64,000 bases of DNA, taken from the NCBI RefSeq assembly GCF_029784135.1, contig NC_073746.1:115070035-115134034 (forward strand). The letters are read 5' to 3'. Below, in pieces: positions 23,063 through 32,734 of this stretch; the stretch's first letter is position 1, and each line of letters starts with the position of its first letter. Under the pieces are notes generated by a model that was not told the DNA's origin, ran no database searches, and was given only the letters and a program-made list of their open reading frames with translations. A program made the position numbers and the translations under genes. The DNA comes from Toxorhynchites rutilus septentrionalis. Lineage: Eukaryota > Arthropoda > Insecta > Diptera > Culicidae.

Positions 23063-24348
23063 AAGGGTGTGTCACATCAAATTGCATCACGGAAAAAACG
23101 CTGTAGAAATTCGCCCAGTAGACCGATCCTTTTGAAAATTTTAGACAGTAAAATAAAGACTATTAAACAACTTTTGGCATTTTCTTTTTATTCATACTTC
23201 GAGCCCAAGCCCGTATGCTCGCACCTTCCTCTTTACCCCGCCAATAAGGTTCTGTACAACGTCAGGTTGTAGTTTTTTTTGAACAGAAATCCATTTTCTC
23301 TTGAAGTCCGCCTCCGATTTGACAACTTTTGGGTTCTTCCGGTGGGCCTGCTTCATAATCGCCCAATATTTCTCTATTGGGCGAAGCTCCGGCGCGTTGG
23401 GTGGGTTCATTTCCTTTGGCACGAAGGTGACCCTGTTGGCTTCGTACCACTCCTACACGTCCTTTGAATAGTGGCACGAAGCGAGATCCGGCCAGAAGAT
23501 GGTCGGGCCCTCGTGCTGCTTCAATAGTGGTAGTAAGCGCTTCTGTAGGCACTCCTTAAGGTAAACCTGCCCGTTTACCGTGCCGGTCATCACGAAGGGG
23601 GCGCTCCGCTTTCCGCAAGAGCAGATCGCTTGCCACACCATGTACTTTTGGCAAACTTGGATAGTTTCTGCTTGCGAATCTCCTCCGGAACGCTGAATTT
23701 GTCCTCTGCGGAGAAGAACAACATGTCCGGCAGCTGACGAAATTCTGCTTTGACGTAGGTTTCGTCGTCCATTACCAGGCAATGCGGCTTCGTCAGCATT
23801 TCGGTGTACAGCTTCCGGGCTCGCGTCTTCCCCACCATGTTTTGCCTTTCGTCGCGGTTAGGAGCCTTCTGAACCTTGTATGTACGCAGGCCCTCCCGCT
23901 GCTTGGTCCGCTGGACGAATAAACTTGACAAATTCAGCTTATTGGCGACATCCTGGACCGATCTTCTCGGATCACGTCTAAACTGCTTAAGTACGCGCTT
24001 GTGATCTTTTTCACTGACGGAGCATCCATTTTTGCCGTTCTTCACCTTCCGGTCGATGGTTAGGTTCTCGAAGTATCGTTTTAGTACTCTGCCGACCGTG
24101 GACTGGACGATTCCCAGCATCTTACCGATGTCCCGATGTGACAACTCCGGATTCTCGAAATGAGTGCACAGGATTAATTCACGACGCTCTTTTTCGTTCA
24201 ACGACATTTTTCCAAATTGACAGTGAAGCATGGCCAACGTGATCTATACACTCTTATCTGATTATAAGCGAAAGCTGAAGATATAATTCCTAAAAATTAA
24301 ATTTCTACAGCGTTTTTTCCGTGATGCAATTTGATGTGACACACCCTT
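23063..24348 (-). mobile_element. Tc1/mariner element, DD37E type, copy 1
   Basis: Perfect 49-bp terminal inverted repeats beginning AAGGGTGTGTCACATCAAAT lie at 23063-23111 and 24300-24348, flanked by TA duplications at 23061-23062 and 24349-24350. Total length is 1286 bp. One damaged transposase gene fills it on the minus strand. The empty site, with a single TA, is preserved in the flank of copy A near 7475. Confidence 0.95.
23192..24207 (-). pseudogene. Tc1/mariner DD37E transposase, inactivated
   Basis: The likely ATG at 24207 begins MSLNEKERRELIL. Two helix-turn-helix regions follow (SHRDIGKMLGIVQSTVGRVL and SVQDVANKLNLSSLFVQRT). Then come the first catalytic Asp (CLVMDDETY), the second (IFWPDLASCHY) and the Glu (PPNAPELRPIEKYW). 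Counting from the second Asp gives 37 intervening residues, which defines the DD37E type known from mosquitoes. The frame is broken after KLSKFAK by loss of one T, and a TAG interrupts it right after SKDV. The second copy carries the same TAG, so it predates the duplication. Confidence 0.9.
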
Positions 24349-24525
24349 TATGTTTAAGAAAAATAAATTTCAATTTTTATAATTTTTTTTTAGCTTTTGG
24401 GTATTGTTTTATGACAGTCTGAATAATTTCCTACATTAAATTTTTTGACCAAAATTTTGCAAGAATTTCAATTATTTTTTTTAATTCTGAAAAAAACAAC
24501 CTTGGCTCTTTTATTTTTTTAATTT

Positions 24526-24845
24526 TTGACATTTTTTTATTTTTCATAAAGGGTGTCAAATCAGAAAATAGGTCACGTTTTTATGAAATAAAGTTAACGC
24601 TAACAGATTTTGGCAATTTACATATCAAACGAATCGGAAAATTGCTAAGATTGTTTTTGATATGCTATACGTTACAATCCCCTTGTGTGTAAATGGTTAA
24701 AATTGATGAAAACTAGAAGCATTTCGATTTTCTCATACATTTGTTCTGCTCATTTGTGATATTTCCTACCCGAGCCGTCAATAACGAGCAGCTTATCGAC
24801 GAGCAACAAAGAAGTATAAATTGGATCCCGCTAAGGGAAACTCTA
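24526..24845 (+). repeat. Dispersed repeat, family R (copy 2)
   Basis: Same core as at 7654-7992 but with the terminal palindrome eroded. It ends in AGTATAAATTGGATCCCGCT and AAACTCTA, immediately followed by a SINE. Confidence 0.6.
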
Positions 24846-25110
24846 GGGGGGGGTCTCCGTAGCCACATTGGTTGCGCGTTCGCTTAGTAAGCGATCGATC
24901 GTGAGTTCAAAACTCAGGGCCCTCATTGACCATCTTTGTGTTGTTACAGAATTACTACGTTTTGTTCTCGCAAAGGCGAGAAAGAATCGCTGCTTCTAGA
25001 ACGCTTCTACGAATCCAAGGGTTAATGATTTGCCCTTTTAAGTGGTTTATTGAGTGATTTATTAAATTTCTTGGCATTTATGTAATATCCGAAATGATAA
25101 ATAAGCAAAT
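24846..25110 (+). mobile_element. tRNA-derived SINE-like element, copy 1
   Basis: It begins GGGGGTCTCCGTAGCCACAT with an A-box-like stretch, then TCGTGAGTTCAAAACTCA as a B box in a T-arm-like stem. A tRNA-unrelated body runs to about 25110. The distal end and target-site duplication are unclear. The same element is at 53344-53610. It could also be a decayed tRNA gene carried by a repeat. Confidence 0.6.
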
Positions 25111-25139
25111 TAGATAAAACGAATACGACCTACGTCTTA

Positions 25140-25170
25140 AGCGGTCGTATCTTGGATACAACCCCCTGCA
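25140..25170 (+). repeat. Terminal hairpin motif of a TIR element
   Basis: GCGGTCGTATCTTGGATACA followed by ACC can fold: GGTCGTATC pairs with GATACAACC across a TTG loop. The same motif ends the element at 29860-30867. From 25171 to 25770 there is no gene; around 25430-25580 lie CATGTTCTTGAAATAG and CGCGATAATTTACATA blocks that recur inverted or altered at 28460-28760. Confidence 0.5.
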
Positions 25171-25770
25171 ATTTTTTCACCATTTTCATCTAAACATGAT
25201 ATACTGGAAAATGTTTGGGTTCTCACTAAAAATATTATTTAAACAAAAATCATTGAAAAAAAAAAAATTTAAATTTTTAATTCATTTTTCTCGAAAACAT
25301 ATTTGTTCAAAATGCTATAAAAAATAGCTGAATAGCCCATACAACTACTCACAATTACATGTCACCCATTCATCGGCCGAAGGGCACGGCTACAGGGAAA
25401 AAGCGTTTAACATGTTCTTGAAATAGAAAAAAAAACAGTTTGCAGAACATGGAAATCGCGATAATTTACATACAAAAATGTTATGAGTAAATGAGTAAAA
25501 TATAATTTTCTTAGAAAACATGAAAAAGTTGTTGTTAGAAAAAATTATTACCTGTAAAAGTGCCCATCTGCTATGTATGGTCTAATTTTTTTTTCAATAA
25601 TTCAAGTTTCCAAACTTGCTTAAATTATTTTTTTTTTACCCCCACAACACTGCACTGCTATCTGAAATGGTGCTCTTAAGAAGAGTTGCCATTGCTCCGA
25701 AGTCATTGCTTCATTCTGGGGAAAATACCATACAATAAAAAAATGTAATACTGTTACTTAACATAGATAT

Positions 25771-25776
25771 TTTATT
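25771..25776 (-). terminator. Polyadenylation signal of ELL-like copy C
   Basis: AATAAA on the minus strand, 46 bp after the stop codon, in the same position as in copies A and D. Confidence 0.65.
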
Positions 25777-25822
25777 AAAAGCAAAAACAAAGTGCAAAGA
25801 TCGAGTTTAAACTAAAATAACA

Positions 25823-27751
25823 TTATTTCATACACATAATAGACCGATCGTACTCGTTGATAAGTTTTGTTACTGTGATTAGATTATTTCGCAGATGCTC
25901 AAATTTATCTCTGGCCGGCTCGAATTGCTGCCACTCTTTATAGATATCATTCTCAATGGCTTTGCGCATCGCTTCGTCATCCCGCTTTCTTATCAACGAT
26001 CTTTCGAGCATGACACACCTTTTCTTTATTCCATGGATTACATCTGCTAGCTCCTGGTATTCTTTGGAAAGATCATCATGGAAGGCTCGATATTTGCGCC
26101 GTTGTTCCAATGAAGTTATCATGGTGAATTGAGCGTCCGAATTCTGTCGCTTCGATTTGATTTGTTCATTCTGCTTTGTTTCTGACTCTGACAATTTGCT
26201 ACATTTGTCTTCCAGTTGCTTCGAAGGTGCACGAGATTTCGAATTACTACGACTTCCTTCAGATTTATTCGAAGAAGATACCACCGATTGTTGATATGTC
26301 TTCTTATCGCAATGAGATATACGAGGTCTTTTTGCGGGTTGTTCCACTGCATTTGTTGCCGTTGGTGGTGAAGTATCACTGTCATCAGATTTATTTGTGC
26401 TTCTCTGATTGCAATGGGAGATTCGACGCTTCCTTGCGTTTGGAGCGGTTGGCTGATCGCTGGAATTCTGTTTTGTCGTATTTTTCGCATTCTCTACTTT
26501 GTGATCATTCATCGCAGCATCTGTCCTGGTCGCAGAAGAAATGTGCCCGGCCTTTTTTGATCTGGACTTCACTTTCGGTTCTTTATTCTCCTTGTTACAA
26601 GAGGATACCCGAGAATTTTTCGCATTTGGTATAATGCATTTGGTGGAGTGTTGTCCAATCGCATCTGTTGTGGTTGAAGAAGCTGGTCGGTTATTCTTGG
26701 GTGGCTCTGACGAGACCGAGGTTGGAAAACTGTTTTTCGTGTTTTGATGCGCTACACGAGGTTTTCTGGCATTTGGTACAGTAAAGTTATCGTCGTATCG
26801 CTCAGATGATAATCCTTCCACTTTTTCCTTTGCTAATACAGGATTAGTATTCGATAACACTGGTAGTGAAAACTTACTTTCGTTAGCCGGCTTCTTTCTT
26901 GGGACATAGCTACCAGGTGCTGTGAACGAGTGCACCCGAGTCGCCACTCCTGAACTATCAACGGACTGCAATGATGACTTTTGCTTGGTTGAAGTGGTTG
27001 AAGAAGCTGGTCGGTTATTCTTGGGTGGCTCTGACGATACCGAGGTTGGAAAACTGATTTTTGTGTTTTGATGCGCTACACGAGGTTTTCTGGCATTTGG
27101 TATAATAAAGTTATCGTCGTATCGCTCAAATGATAATCCTTCCACTGGTTCCTTTGGTGATACAGGATTAGTGTTCGATAACACTGGTAGTGAAAACTCA
27201 CGTTCGTTAGTCGGCTTCTTCCTTGGGACATATCTACCAGGTGCTGTGAACGAGTGCACCCGAGTCGCCACTCCCGAACTATCAACGGACTTCAATGATG
27301 ACTTTTGCTCCGGCAATTTCTTCACCACCTTCCGACCAATATCCCTGTCGTTTGGTTTAATTTCCTCCACATATTTGGATCTCCTCTCTGTTATATCAGT
27401 CGTCATTCGATGGGTTGTTTTTTGGTAGACGTCTTCAGTGGCGTGTATTTGCACCTTGCGCTTCAGATTACCCATTTTTTGCATATTCATACCGTCGCTC
27501 TGTTTGATACACTCAACCTGGTCACCAATATCGTTGTCCGAGATGGAAAACGTTAGATTTCCCGAAGGAAATGCTAAACGGCCCTCTCCATTGGGGAGAA
27601 ACTGAATCGTGGGCTTCGAGGATGTCCAGTTTCCTTGTTGGTTTCGTAAATATTCTTCGACCATTTCCAGTGCCGAATCCGTCAGCTTTACGTAGACAAG
27701 CTCAACATTAGAGTCTTGTTGGTTCTGGATGAATTTAGTGTTTGGACCCAT
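25823..27751 (-). CDS. ELL-like protein, copy C, intact (642 aa)
   Basis: This is an intronless open frame from the ATG at 27751. Residues 16-145 resemble the ELL/Su(Tpl) N-terminal domain: VYVKLTDSALEMVEEYL, IQFLPNGEGRLAFPSG, LTFSISDND, QIHATEDVYQKTTHRM and DIGRKVVKKLP. Residues 148-255 and 256-361 are two copies of a 108-residue module (QKSSL.SVDSSGVATRVHSF to RPASSTT). N-A-[RK]-x-x-R-[VI]-[AS] motifs occur at about 219, 327, 376, 438 and 473. Residues 541-640 resemble the occludin/ELL domain (MITSLEQRRKYRAFHDDLSK to KLINEYD), a helical coiled-coil region. ELL proteins raise the elongation rate of RNA polymerase II; a nuclear role is inferred. Promoter and poly(A) signal are present. Confidence 0.85.
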   Translation of the reverse strand: MGPNTKFIQNQQDSNVELVYVKLTDSALEMVEEYLRNQQGNWTSSKPTIQFLPNGEGRLAFPSGNLTFSISDNDIGDQVECIKQSDGMNMQKMGNLKRKVQIHATEDVYQKTTHRMTTDITERRSKYVEEIKPNDRDIGRKVVKKLPEQKSSLKSVDSSGVATRVHSFTAPGRYVPRKKPTNEREFSLPVLSNTNPVSPKEPVEGLSFERYDDNFIIPNARKPRVAHQNTKISFPTSVSSEPPKNNRPASSTTSTKQKSSLQSVDSSGVATRVHSFTAPGSYVPRKKPANESKFSLPVLSNTNPVLAKEKVEGLSSERYDDNFTVPNARKPRVAHQNTKNSFPTSVSSEPPKNNRPASSTTTDAIGQHSTKCIIPNAKNSRVSSCNKENKEPKVKSRSKKAGHISSATRTDAAMNDHKVENAKNTTKQNSSDQPTAPNARKRRISHCNQRSTNKSDDSDTSPPTATNAVEQPAKRPRISHCDKKTYQQSVVSSSNKSEGSRSNSKSRAPSKQLEDKCSKLSESETKQNEQIKSKRQNSDAQFTMITSLEQRRKYRAFHDDLSKEYQELADVIHGIKKRCVMLERSLIRKRDDEAMRKAIENDIYKEWQQFEPARDKFEHLRNNLITVTKLINEYDRSIMCMK

Positions 27752-27839
27752 AGTGTTCTACTTTTTCTTTCAAACTATATTATTTTCGAGGCTGCTTCAG
27801 AGCTATAGCTATGATCGCACTGTTGTTGGTTCAATTGTA

Positions 27840-27873
27840 AACTGAACTCCGAAAAGTTCAACTCGTTTATATA
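27840..27873 (-). promoter_or_regulatory. Core promoter of ELL-like copy C
   Basis: TATATAAA on the minus strand at 27873-27866 and TCAGTT at 27845-27840, with +1 at 27843 and 30-bp spacing as in copies A and D. Homology to the copy A upstream region extends to about 28040. Confidence 0.75.
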
Positions 27874-28034
27874 TACTATCAAATTATCTACCTACGAATT
27901 GCTACCCTCGGAAGAATATTGTGTTCTCATGAAGCTACCTGAGTCTACCTGTTCAACATACATTCAGCTAGAGAAGGGGCAACAAAATAAGCAGGCAGAC
28001 GGGTTCTTTCATCACAATATTTTTGACTGCATGT

Positions 28035-28805
28035 TTTCCATAAAGTAGCAAAGTTAAGCGTTGTAACAGAATGTTGAAATCTTCATTTATTGTTGTATCA
28101 CAAAATCCTACAAACATTTATGATTGTATTGGAATTCATCCGTTCTTTCAACAGAGTGAGATCGTTTTCAAATGATTTAAGCATATTGATACCAATGGAA
28201 ATTGATTTATTTTCACCTTACATGACCAGGTTCAAGATTTCAGAAGACTTCTAATATCAGAGAAGTTAAATGTGATTTACGTTGAGATTCATCATCATCA
28301 TATCTGCTCCAGTGAGAAGTGTGTAGTACAGTTGGAATAGTGTTCAAACGCTCAGATTTTTGTTATTGTTGTACGTTGGCAATCGTGTGTGCCTTCGAAG
28401 TCCGGCGGAGGATATCGCATACGACATCAGAAAAGGAATTCCAGTGGAAGTGTGTTGAATGAGCGTTTGTATGCAAATTATCGCGATTGCCATGTTCTGC
28501 GAACTTTTTTCTATTTCAAAACATATCAAGAACATGTCAAACGCGAGTCTCCATACAAAAATGCACTATATTCCAGACACTACAAAAGATAGAAGGTGGA
28601 TGTCTGTGACAGAAGTTCATATTTTAAAATGATCTATAGCTTTGTCGAATACACTATACCGTTATCTTGGCTTCAAACAAAATTAGAATCAGTTGTAATT
28701 TTTTTCAAAGAAAACATGAAAAAGTTGTTAGGAAAACATTTTCCCTGTAAAAGTGCCCATCTTCAGATGTATGGGAGACTTGTTCGTTATTGTATGGACT
28801 ATTTA
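28035..28805. other. Upstream region of copy C, no recognised gene
   Basis: Near-identical to 56200-56978. Short open frames on either strand show no domain. The stretch 28460-28760 shares ATCGCGATTGCCATGTTCTG and AAACATGAAAAAGTTGTT with the 3' flank of copy C (25430-25580), so related repeat sequence brackets the gene. Confidence 0.45.
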
Positions 28806-29220
28806 TATAATTTTACTAGCTGACCCAGCAAACGTTGTTCTGCCATAAACATTATTTGTAATGAATATGTTGGTTTTTAAATAAAAAACAACTAATGTAT
28901 TGTATGTGTGTTTATATGTTTTAATGATCTACACATACGTGAAACGTTCGTGACTCTTGTGTTCATGTTTGTGTTTGACATACCGAAGAACAGAGCGATT
29001 CTTACCGACAAAAAAAAACAAACCATTCCATTTGTTAATTCGATTTATTTTATTAACGAATCTGACATGTCTTTTCTCTCGAACATAATTGACTCAAATT
29101 TCATTTATAATTTAAGTTTTAAAAGCGCGTTTTTTTCACTTGAAAATTCATAACAATTTACGCTTCACAGAAATGGAACACGAAACTCAATGACGTCTAT
29201 ATTTTATTGCATTTCAAGGT
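28806..29220. repeat. Dispersed repeat starting with CTAGCTGACCCAGCAAACG
   Basis: The motif at 28818-28850 opens a block also found after copies A, B and E, continuing through TGTATTGTATGTGTG and CTACACATACGTGAAACG. The opposite strand ends CAGCTAG|T, compatible with a Helitron 3' end. No Rep/helicase sequence is present. Confidence 0.4.
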
Positions 29221-29505
29221 TGTCACATTTGCACAATCCATCGAAGTCGAACGGACGACAGAATGCGTTACTGCAATCGATTCGGATAATTTTGACTCGA
29301 TCGGATTTCAGAATATAGGTGAGTAGTTGATCAATAGACGCATCTGAAATTTTAGAGAAAATTACACTATCGATTTTCTCAGGGCGTATTTTGTGCATAT
29401 GAGGTTATCCTTGCTTTTGCCATTCGACCGAATACATCCAGCAAGGCGTGGGACCGAATACGTGTAATGTTGTAATGAAGCTCATTCTTCATTTCATTCA
29501 TTTTT

Positions 29506-29830
29506 GACGTAGAACTACGTCTTTCATTAAGGTTGCCAAATCAGAAAATAGGTCACGTTTTTATGAAATAATGTCAAAGTTAATAACTATTTTTGCCGTG
29601 AACGGATTTTGGCGATTTACTTACCAAATGAATCGGAAATCCACTAAGATTTGTTCGATATGCTATACATTACAATCCCATGGTGTATAAATGGTTAAAA
29701 TTCATGAAAACTATAATCGTTTCCATTTTCCCATACATTTGTTCTGTCCATTTGTGTGCTTTCCCGAACAGAGCTGTCAATAACGAGCAACTTATGGACG
29801 AGCAACGAAGGGGAAATCGTAAGACTTAAA
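29506..29830 (+). repeat. Dispersed repeat, family R (copy 3)
   Basis: Begins with the palindrome GACGTAGAACTACGTC and carries the family core through AATAACGAGCAACTTATGGA. It abuts the TIR element at 29860. Confidence 0.7.
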
Positions 29831-29949
29831 GTCTCTGTGAACAAAGGAAAAGAAAAAAATATAGGAGGTTGTGTCCAAGATACGACCGCATTGTTGACGT
29901 AGAACTACGCTGTTATTTTATATAAGTCGCTTGTTTTACCTTCGGATAT

Positions 29950-30104
29950 GGAGGCGATCTGGCGTAGTGGTAACATCCATGCCTCTCACGCTTAAGGTCA
30001 CGAGTTCAATTCTCACTCCCGACATTTTTCCAAAAATGGAAGTAAAAAGTGACGAACCAGCCAAATGAGTTGAAAATCACTATAATACAGATAAAAAAGA
30101 AAAA
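29950..30104 (+). mobile_element. tRNA-derived SINE inside a terminal inverted repeat, copy 1
   Basis: Starts GGAGGCGATCTGGCGTAGTG (A box) and contains GGTCACGAGTTCAATTCTC (B box), with an A-rich tail at about 30090-30104. A 12-bp target-site duplication, ACCTTCGGATAT, flanks it at 29938-29949 and 30105-30116. Only about 155 bp long. Confidence 0.85.
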
Positions 30105-30181
30105 ACCTTCGGATATTATTCTATAATGCTGTGAAACTTTAGAAACAACTGCTTAGAAGAATAATCTCTGAAATAGTTTTT

Positions 30182-30600
30182 GACGTAGAACTTCGTCTTT
30201 CATTAAGGGTGCCAAATCAGAAAACAGGTCACGTTTTTATGAAATAAAGTTAACGTTAATAACTATTTTGGCCGCGAACGGATTTTGGCGATTTGCACAC
30301 CAAATGAATCGGAAATCTCCTAAGATTTGTTCGATATGCTATACATTACAATCCCATGGTGCATAAATGGTTAAAATTCATGAAAACTATAAGCGTTTCC
30401 ATTTTCCCATACATTTGTTCTGTCCATTTGTGTGCTTTCCCGAACAGAGCTGTCAATAACGAGCAACTTATGGACGAGCAACGAAGGGGAAATCGTAAGA
30501 CTTAAAGTCTCTGTGAACAAAGGAAAAGTAGAAGAACGAAGGGGAATACTAGCCTAGAGTATAAACAGTGGATCTCGCTGAGGCAAACTTTCATTCGGCA
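30182..30600 (+). repeat. Dispersed repeat, family R (copy 4), inside the TIR element
   Basis: Starts GACGTAGAACTTCGTC and runs through the family core to AGTATAAACAGTGGATCTCG. The sequence after the TATA box (GGCATCGGACTGTTGAGC, later GTGATGAGCAAGAAGAAG) looks like a gene 5' region, but no protein can be named. Confidence 0.6.
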
Positions 30601-31050
30601 TCGGACTGTTGAGCAATCCAATATCCAACTTGGATATTGTCGTTTGCTTTTTCTGTTCGTTATTCGTTATTCATATCGTGTGTTTTTCTTCCCGCGTCAT
30701 AAATTGGACGTTTCGCGTAGTGTGTGATGAGCAAGAAGAAGAGGAAGGCAGGCTCTAGCAAAATTATTATAGAATAATATCCGAAGGTATGAACAAGCGA
30801 CTTATATAAAATAACAGCGTAGTTCTACGTCAACAATGCGGTCGTATCTTGGGCACAACCTACTATAATTTTTTTTTGTGTGAACACACGTGCTGTAATA
30901 TCATGACATGCATGCGTTTAGGCCTGTAAATATCAAAGGATGTGTTGGCGTCGCTCATGGTAGCGTCTCGCAAGTGAGTGTATATTTCCTCACACTACTT
31001 CTGATAGTCTAGAATCACAGTCGTTCGCTCTCTACCTCTCTATTGTTCAC

Positions 31051-31117
31051 AAGTAATTCTACGTTGAGATGGTGAACGTTAGAAACATTAGGAACGTTGA
31101 TACCATCAAAGAAGACG
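31051..31117 (+). mobile_element. SINE 3'-tail fragment, copy 1
   Basis: AAGTAATTCTACGTTGAGAT to CCATCAAAGAAGA matches the 3' end of the Feilai-like SINE at 16373-16440. A 68-codon frame starting at 31069 lies partly in this tail and is not taken as a gene. 31118-31577 shows nothing recognisable. Confidence 0.55.
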
Positions 31118-31577
31118 GAGAGGGCCTTTTAATTGGTCGTGTCAACGATGAACTCCAGATTATTGTTTCTTCTTCGAATCACAATTTCTCGCGACGCTGT
31201 GCAGTCGCCTACCATGACTCCAGCAATGTTTTCAACAACATACGCATTGAAGTGAGGTTATTGGCACATATGTAGATCAAAGTTCGATGAAGCGAACTTA
31301 GAGCCATTTGTGATTTAACAATGTAAATAATTTTGTTCTTTGCGAAAAACGAAAGACGGGTCGATTATTTGCATATTATTTATAGCAACATACTAAAAGC
31401 GCGATTAAAAATAGGAGGGTGCACCTTTGAGGTTATATGTACTTTTATGCCAAATTTAAAAAACAAAAAAAATATTTAGAATTTTTTGCTGCATAGGGTC
31501 GCCCTAATAGGTATTAAACATACGGTAATCGGTATCCTACCGGTATCACGTATAGTTTACGTCACATTCTCATGCCT

Positions 31578-32520
31578 AACAAGATGTAGGACTATGTCTT
31601 TCATTTCTATACCAGGGTGTAAAATCAATGTTTCGAAAACGAAAGCGTTACGTCGGAGACCAAGATTTTGAACGTTAATAGCTCCTAAACAACTGAACGA
31701 AATGGTATGATAAACAATTCATTCGAAAGATAAAATGTCTACGCGTTATATACTTGTTACTTTTTGATCCAAAAACTTTTTTCAACAGAATTAAAATTGC
31801 TTTCAAAATATGCTATTGAAATCCCCAATCGGTATATAAGCGAGCGCCGCTCGGAAATCCACTCAGTTATAATTGAACAGCAATTGGAGCATGTTGTCGC
31901 TGTTGTGGTGAAGCTAACTTCGTTCATTATGAAAGCACTGATGAACGGTGCCACCAAGAGCCTGTTTGTGAACTTTATGCCAGAAGGGAATCCATCAGGA
32001 GGAGAGTGATGCCACCGAGAAGGCGACCAAGAAAGTACCAGCATCGAAAAACGGTTACGCTTGAGAAATTGGAGTAGCCGCCACACACACATATACACGC
32101 GGGCAACTCTTTTCGTTTGGTTGTTATCCAGCATCGAGAAGAAACTGGAAAGATGTTATCGTTGCTGAGAAATATTCTGCCAGTTCCCCTTGTAATTGAA
32201 AATTACATTCAAGCGTAAGAGTTTATTTTAATGTTTTCTATTCATAGAATACTGCGATCAAATGCATTTCGTTTTGTGATTTATCAATCAAGTGCAATTA
32301 ACAGGAAAGCTTCTGAATATTATTCTTCCCCGTCTGTAGAATATTTTCGTATCCAATATTGGATGCATAAAACCTTGTGCCTCTAACGTAACGCTCTCGT
32401 TTTCGAAGTCCCCCAAATATTCATTTATCAATTCATTCAGAATGGATTCAGATTCAACTTCAAACAAATGATCACTAAATCAACGATAGTCCTACGTCAA
32501 CCTTGCGGTTATACCACAGA
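31578..32520 (+). repeat. Promoter-bearing dispersed repeat, family P (copy 1)
   Basis: Begins GATGTAGGACTATGTC (eroded palindrome) and ends with AGTCCTACGTCAACCTTGCG and the hairpin GGTTATACCACAGATATAAC. The interior has a TATA/initiator core promoter at 31833-31868, then a gene-like stretch without a surviving long frame. Other copies lie at 37617, 40003, 44990-46015 (rearranged) and 59715. Confidence 0.65.
31833..31868 (+). promoter_or_regulatory. TATA box and initiator in repeat family P
   Basis: TATATAAG at 31833-31840, the GC-rich palindrome-like GCGAGCGCCGCTCGG, and TCAGTT at 31863-31868. Spacing from TATA to the +1 A is 32 bp, identical in all four copies in the window. The compact layout resembles a replication-dependent histone promoter; that link is inference. 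Confidence 0.55.
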
Positions 32521-32734
32521 TATAACCCACTTCCTGTTTTTGTGCACAATCTCATGAAAATCGGTCGAGCCGTTTCGGAGAAGTTCGACCACGAACATCG
32601 TGACTATTATTATTGATTTATCATATCTCATTCCACTTCGGTATCTTCTATCGTGATACGCACCATCCAACGACTAATCGCCATCCTTTTGTCATCATCA
32701 CTCGGTGCTAACCACTGAGGGAGTGAACAAACAA

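Larger units (their letters stand above)
29860..30867. mobile_element. DNA element with terminal inverted repeats of about 105 bp, copy 1
   Basis: Left end 29860-29949 plus 30117-30130 (GGTTGTGTCCAAGATACGAC, the GACGTAGAACTACG palindrome, then TATAAGTCGCTTGTT and ACCTTCGGATATTATTCTAT) is repeated inverted at 30765-30867. The left arm is split by a SINE at 29950-30104. The interior carries a family R repeat (30182-30600) and a stretch with TATAAACAGTGG. No transposase is seen, so it is non-autonomous. Confidence 0.75.

Noticed and set aside
26176..26634. 152-codon plus-strand frames antisense to the ELL-like genes (also at 5774, 21249 and 54675 equivalents)
   Set aside because: They mirror the coding strand, have no domain, and their conservation is explained by the ELL-like gene.
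30770..30860. CRISPR-like spaced repeats
   Set aside because: The repeated palindromes are transposon termini in a eukaryotic sequence; there is no regular repeat-spacer array.
31069..31275. 68-codon frame MVNVRNIRNV..., also at 59203
   Set aside because: Its start is the tail of a Feilai-like SINE; both copies are one duplicated repeat.
31764..32009. 81-codon frame downstream of the family P promoter, considered as a histone H2B or H1 remnant
   Set aside because: No residue pattern of any histone could be matched; only the promoter layout resembles histone genes.
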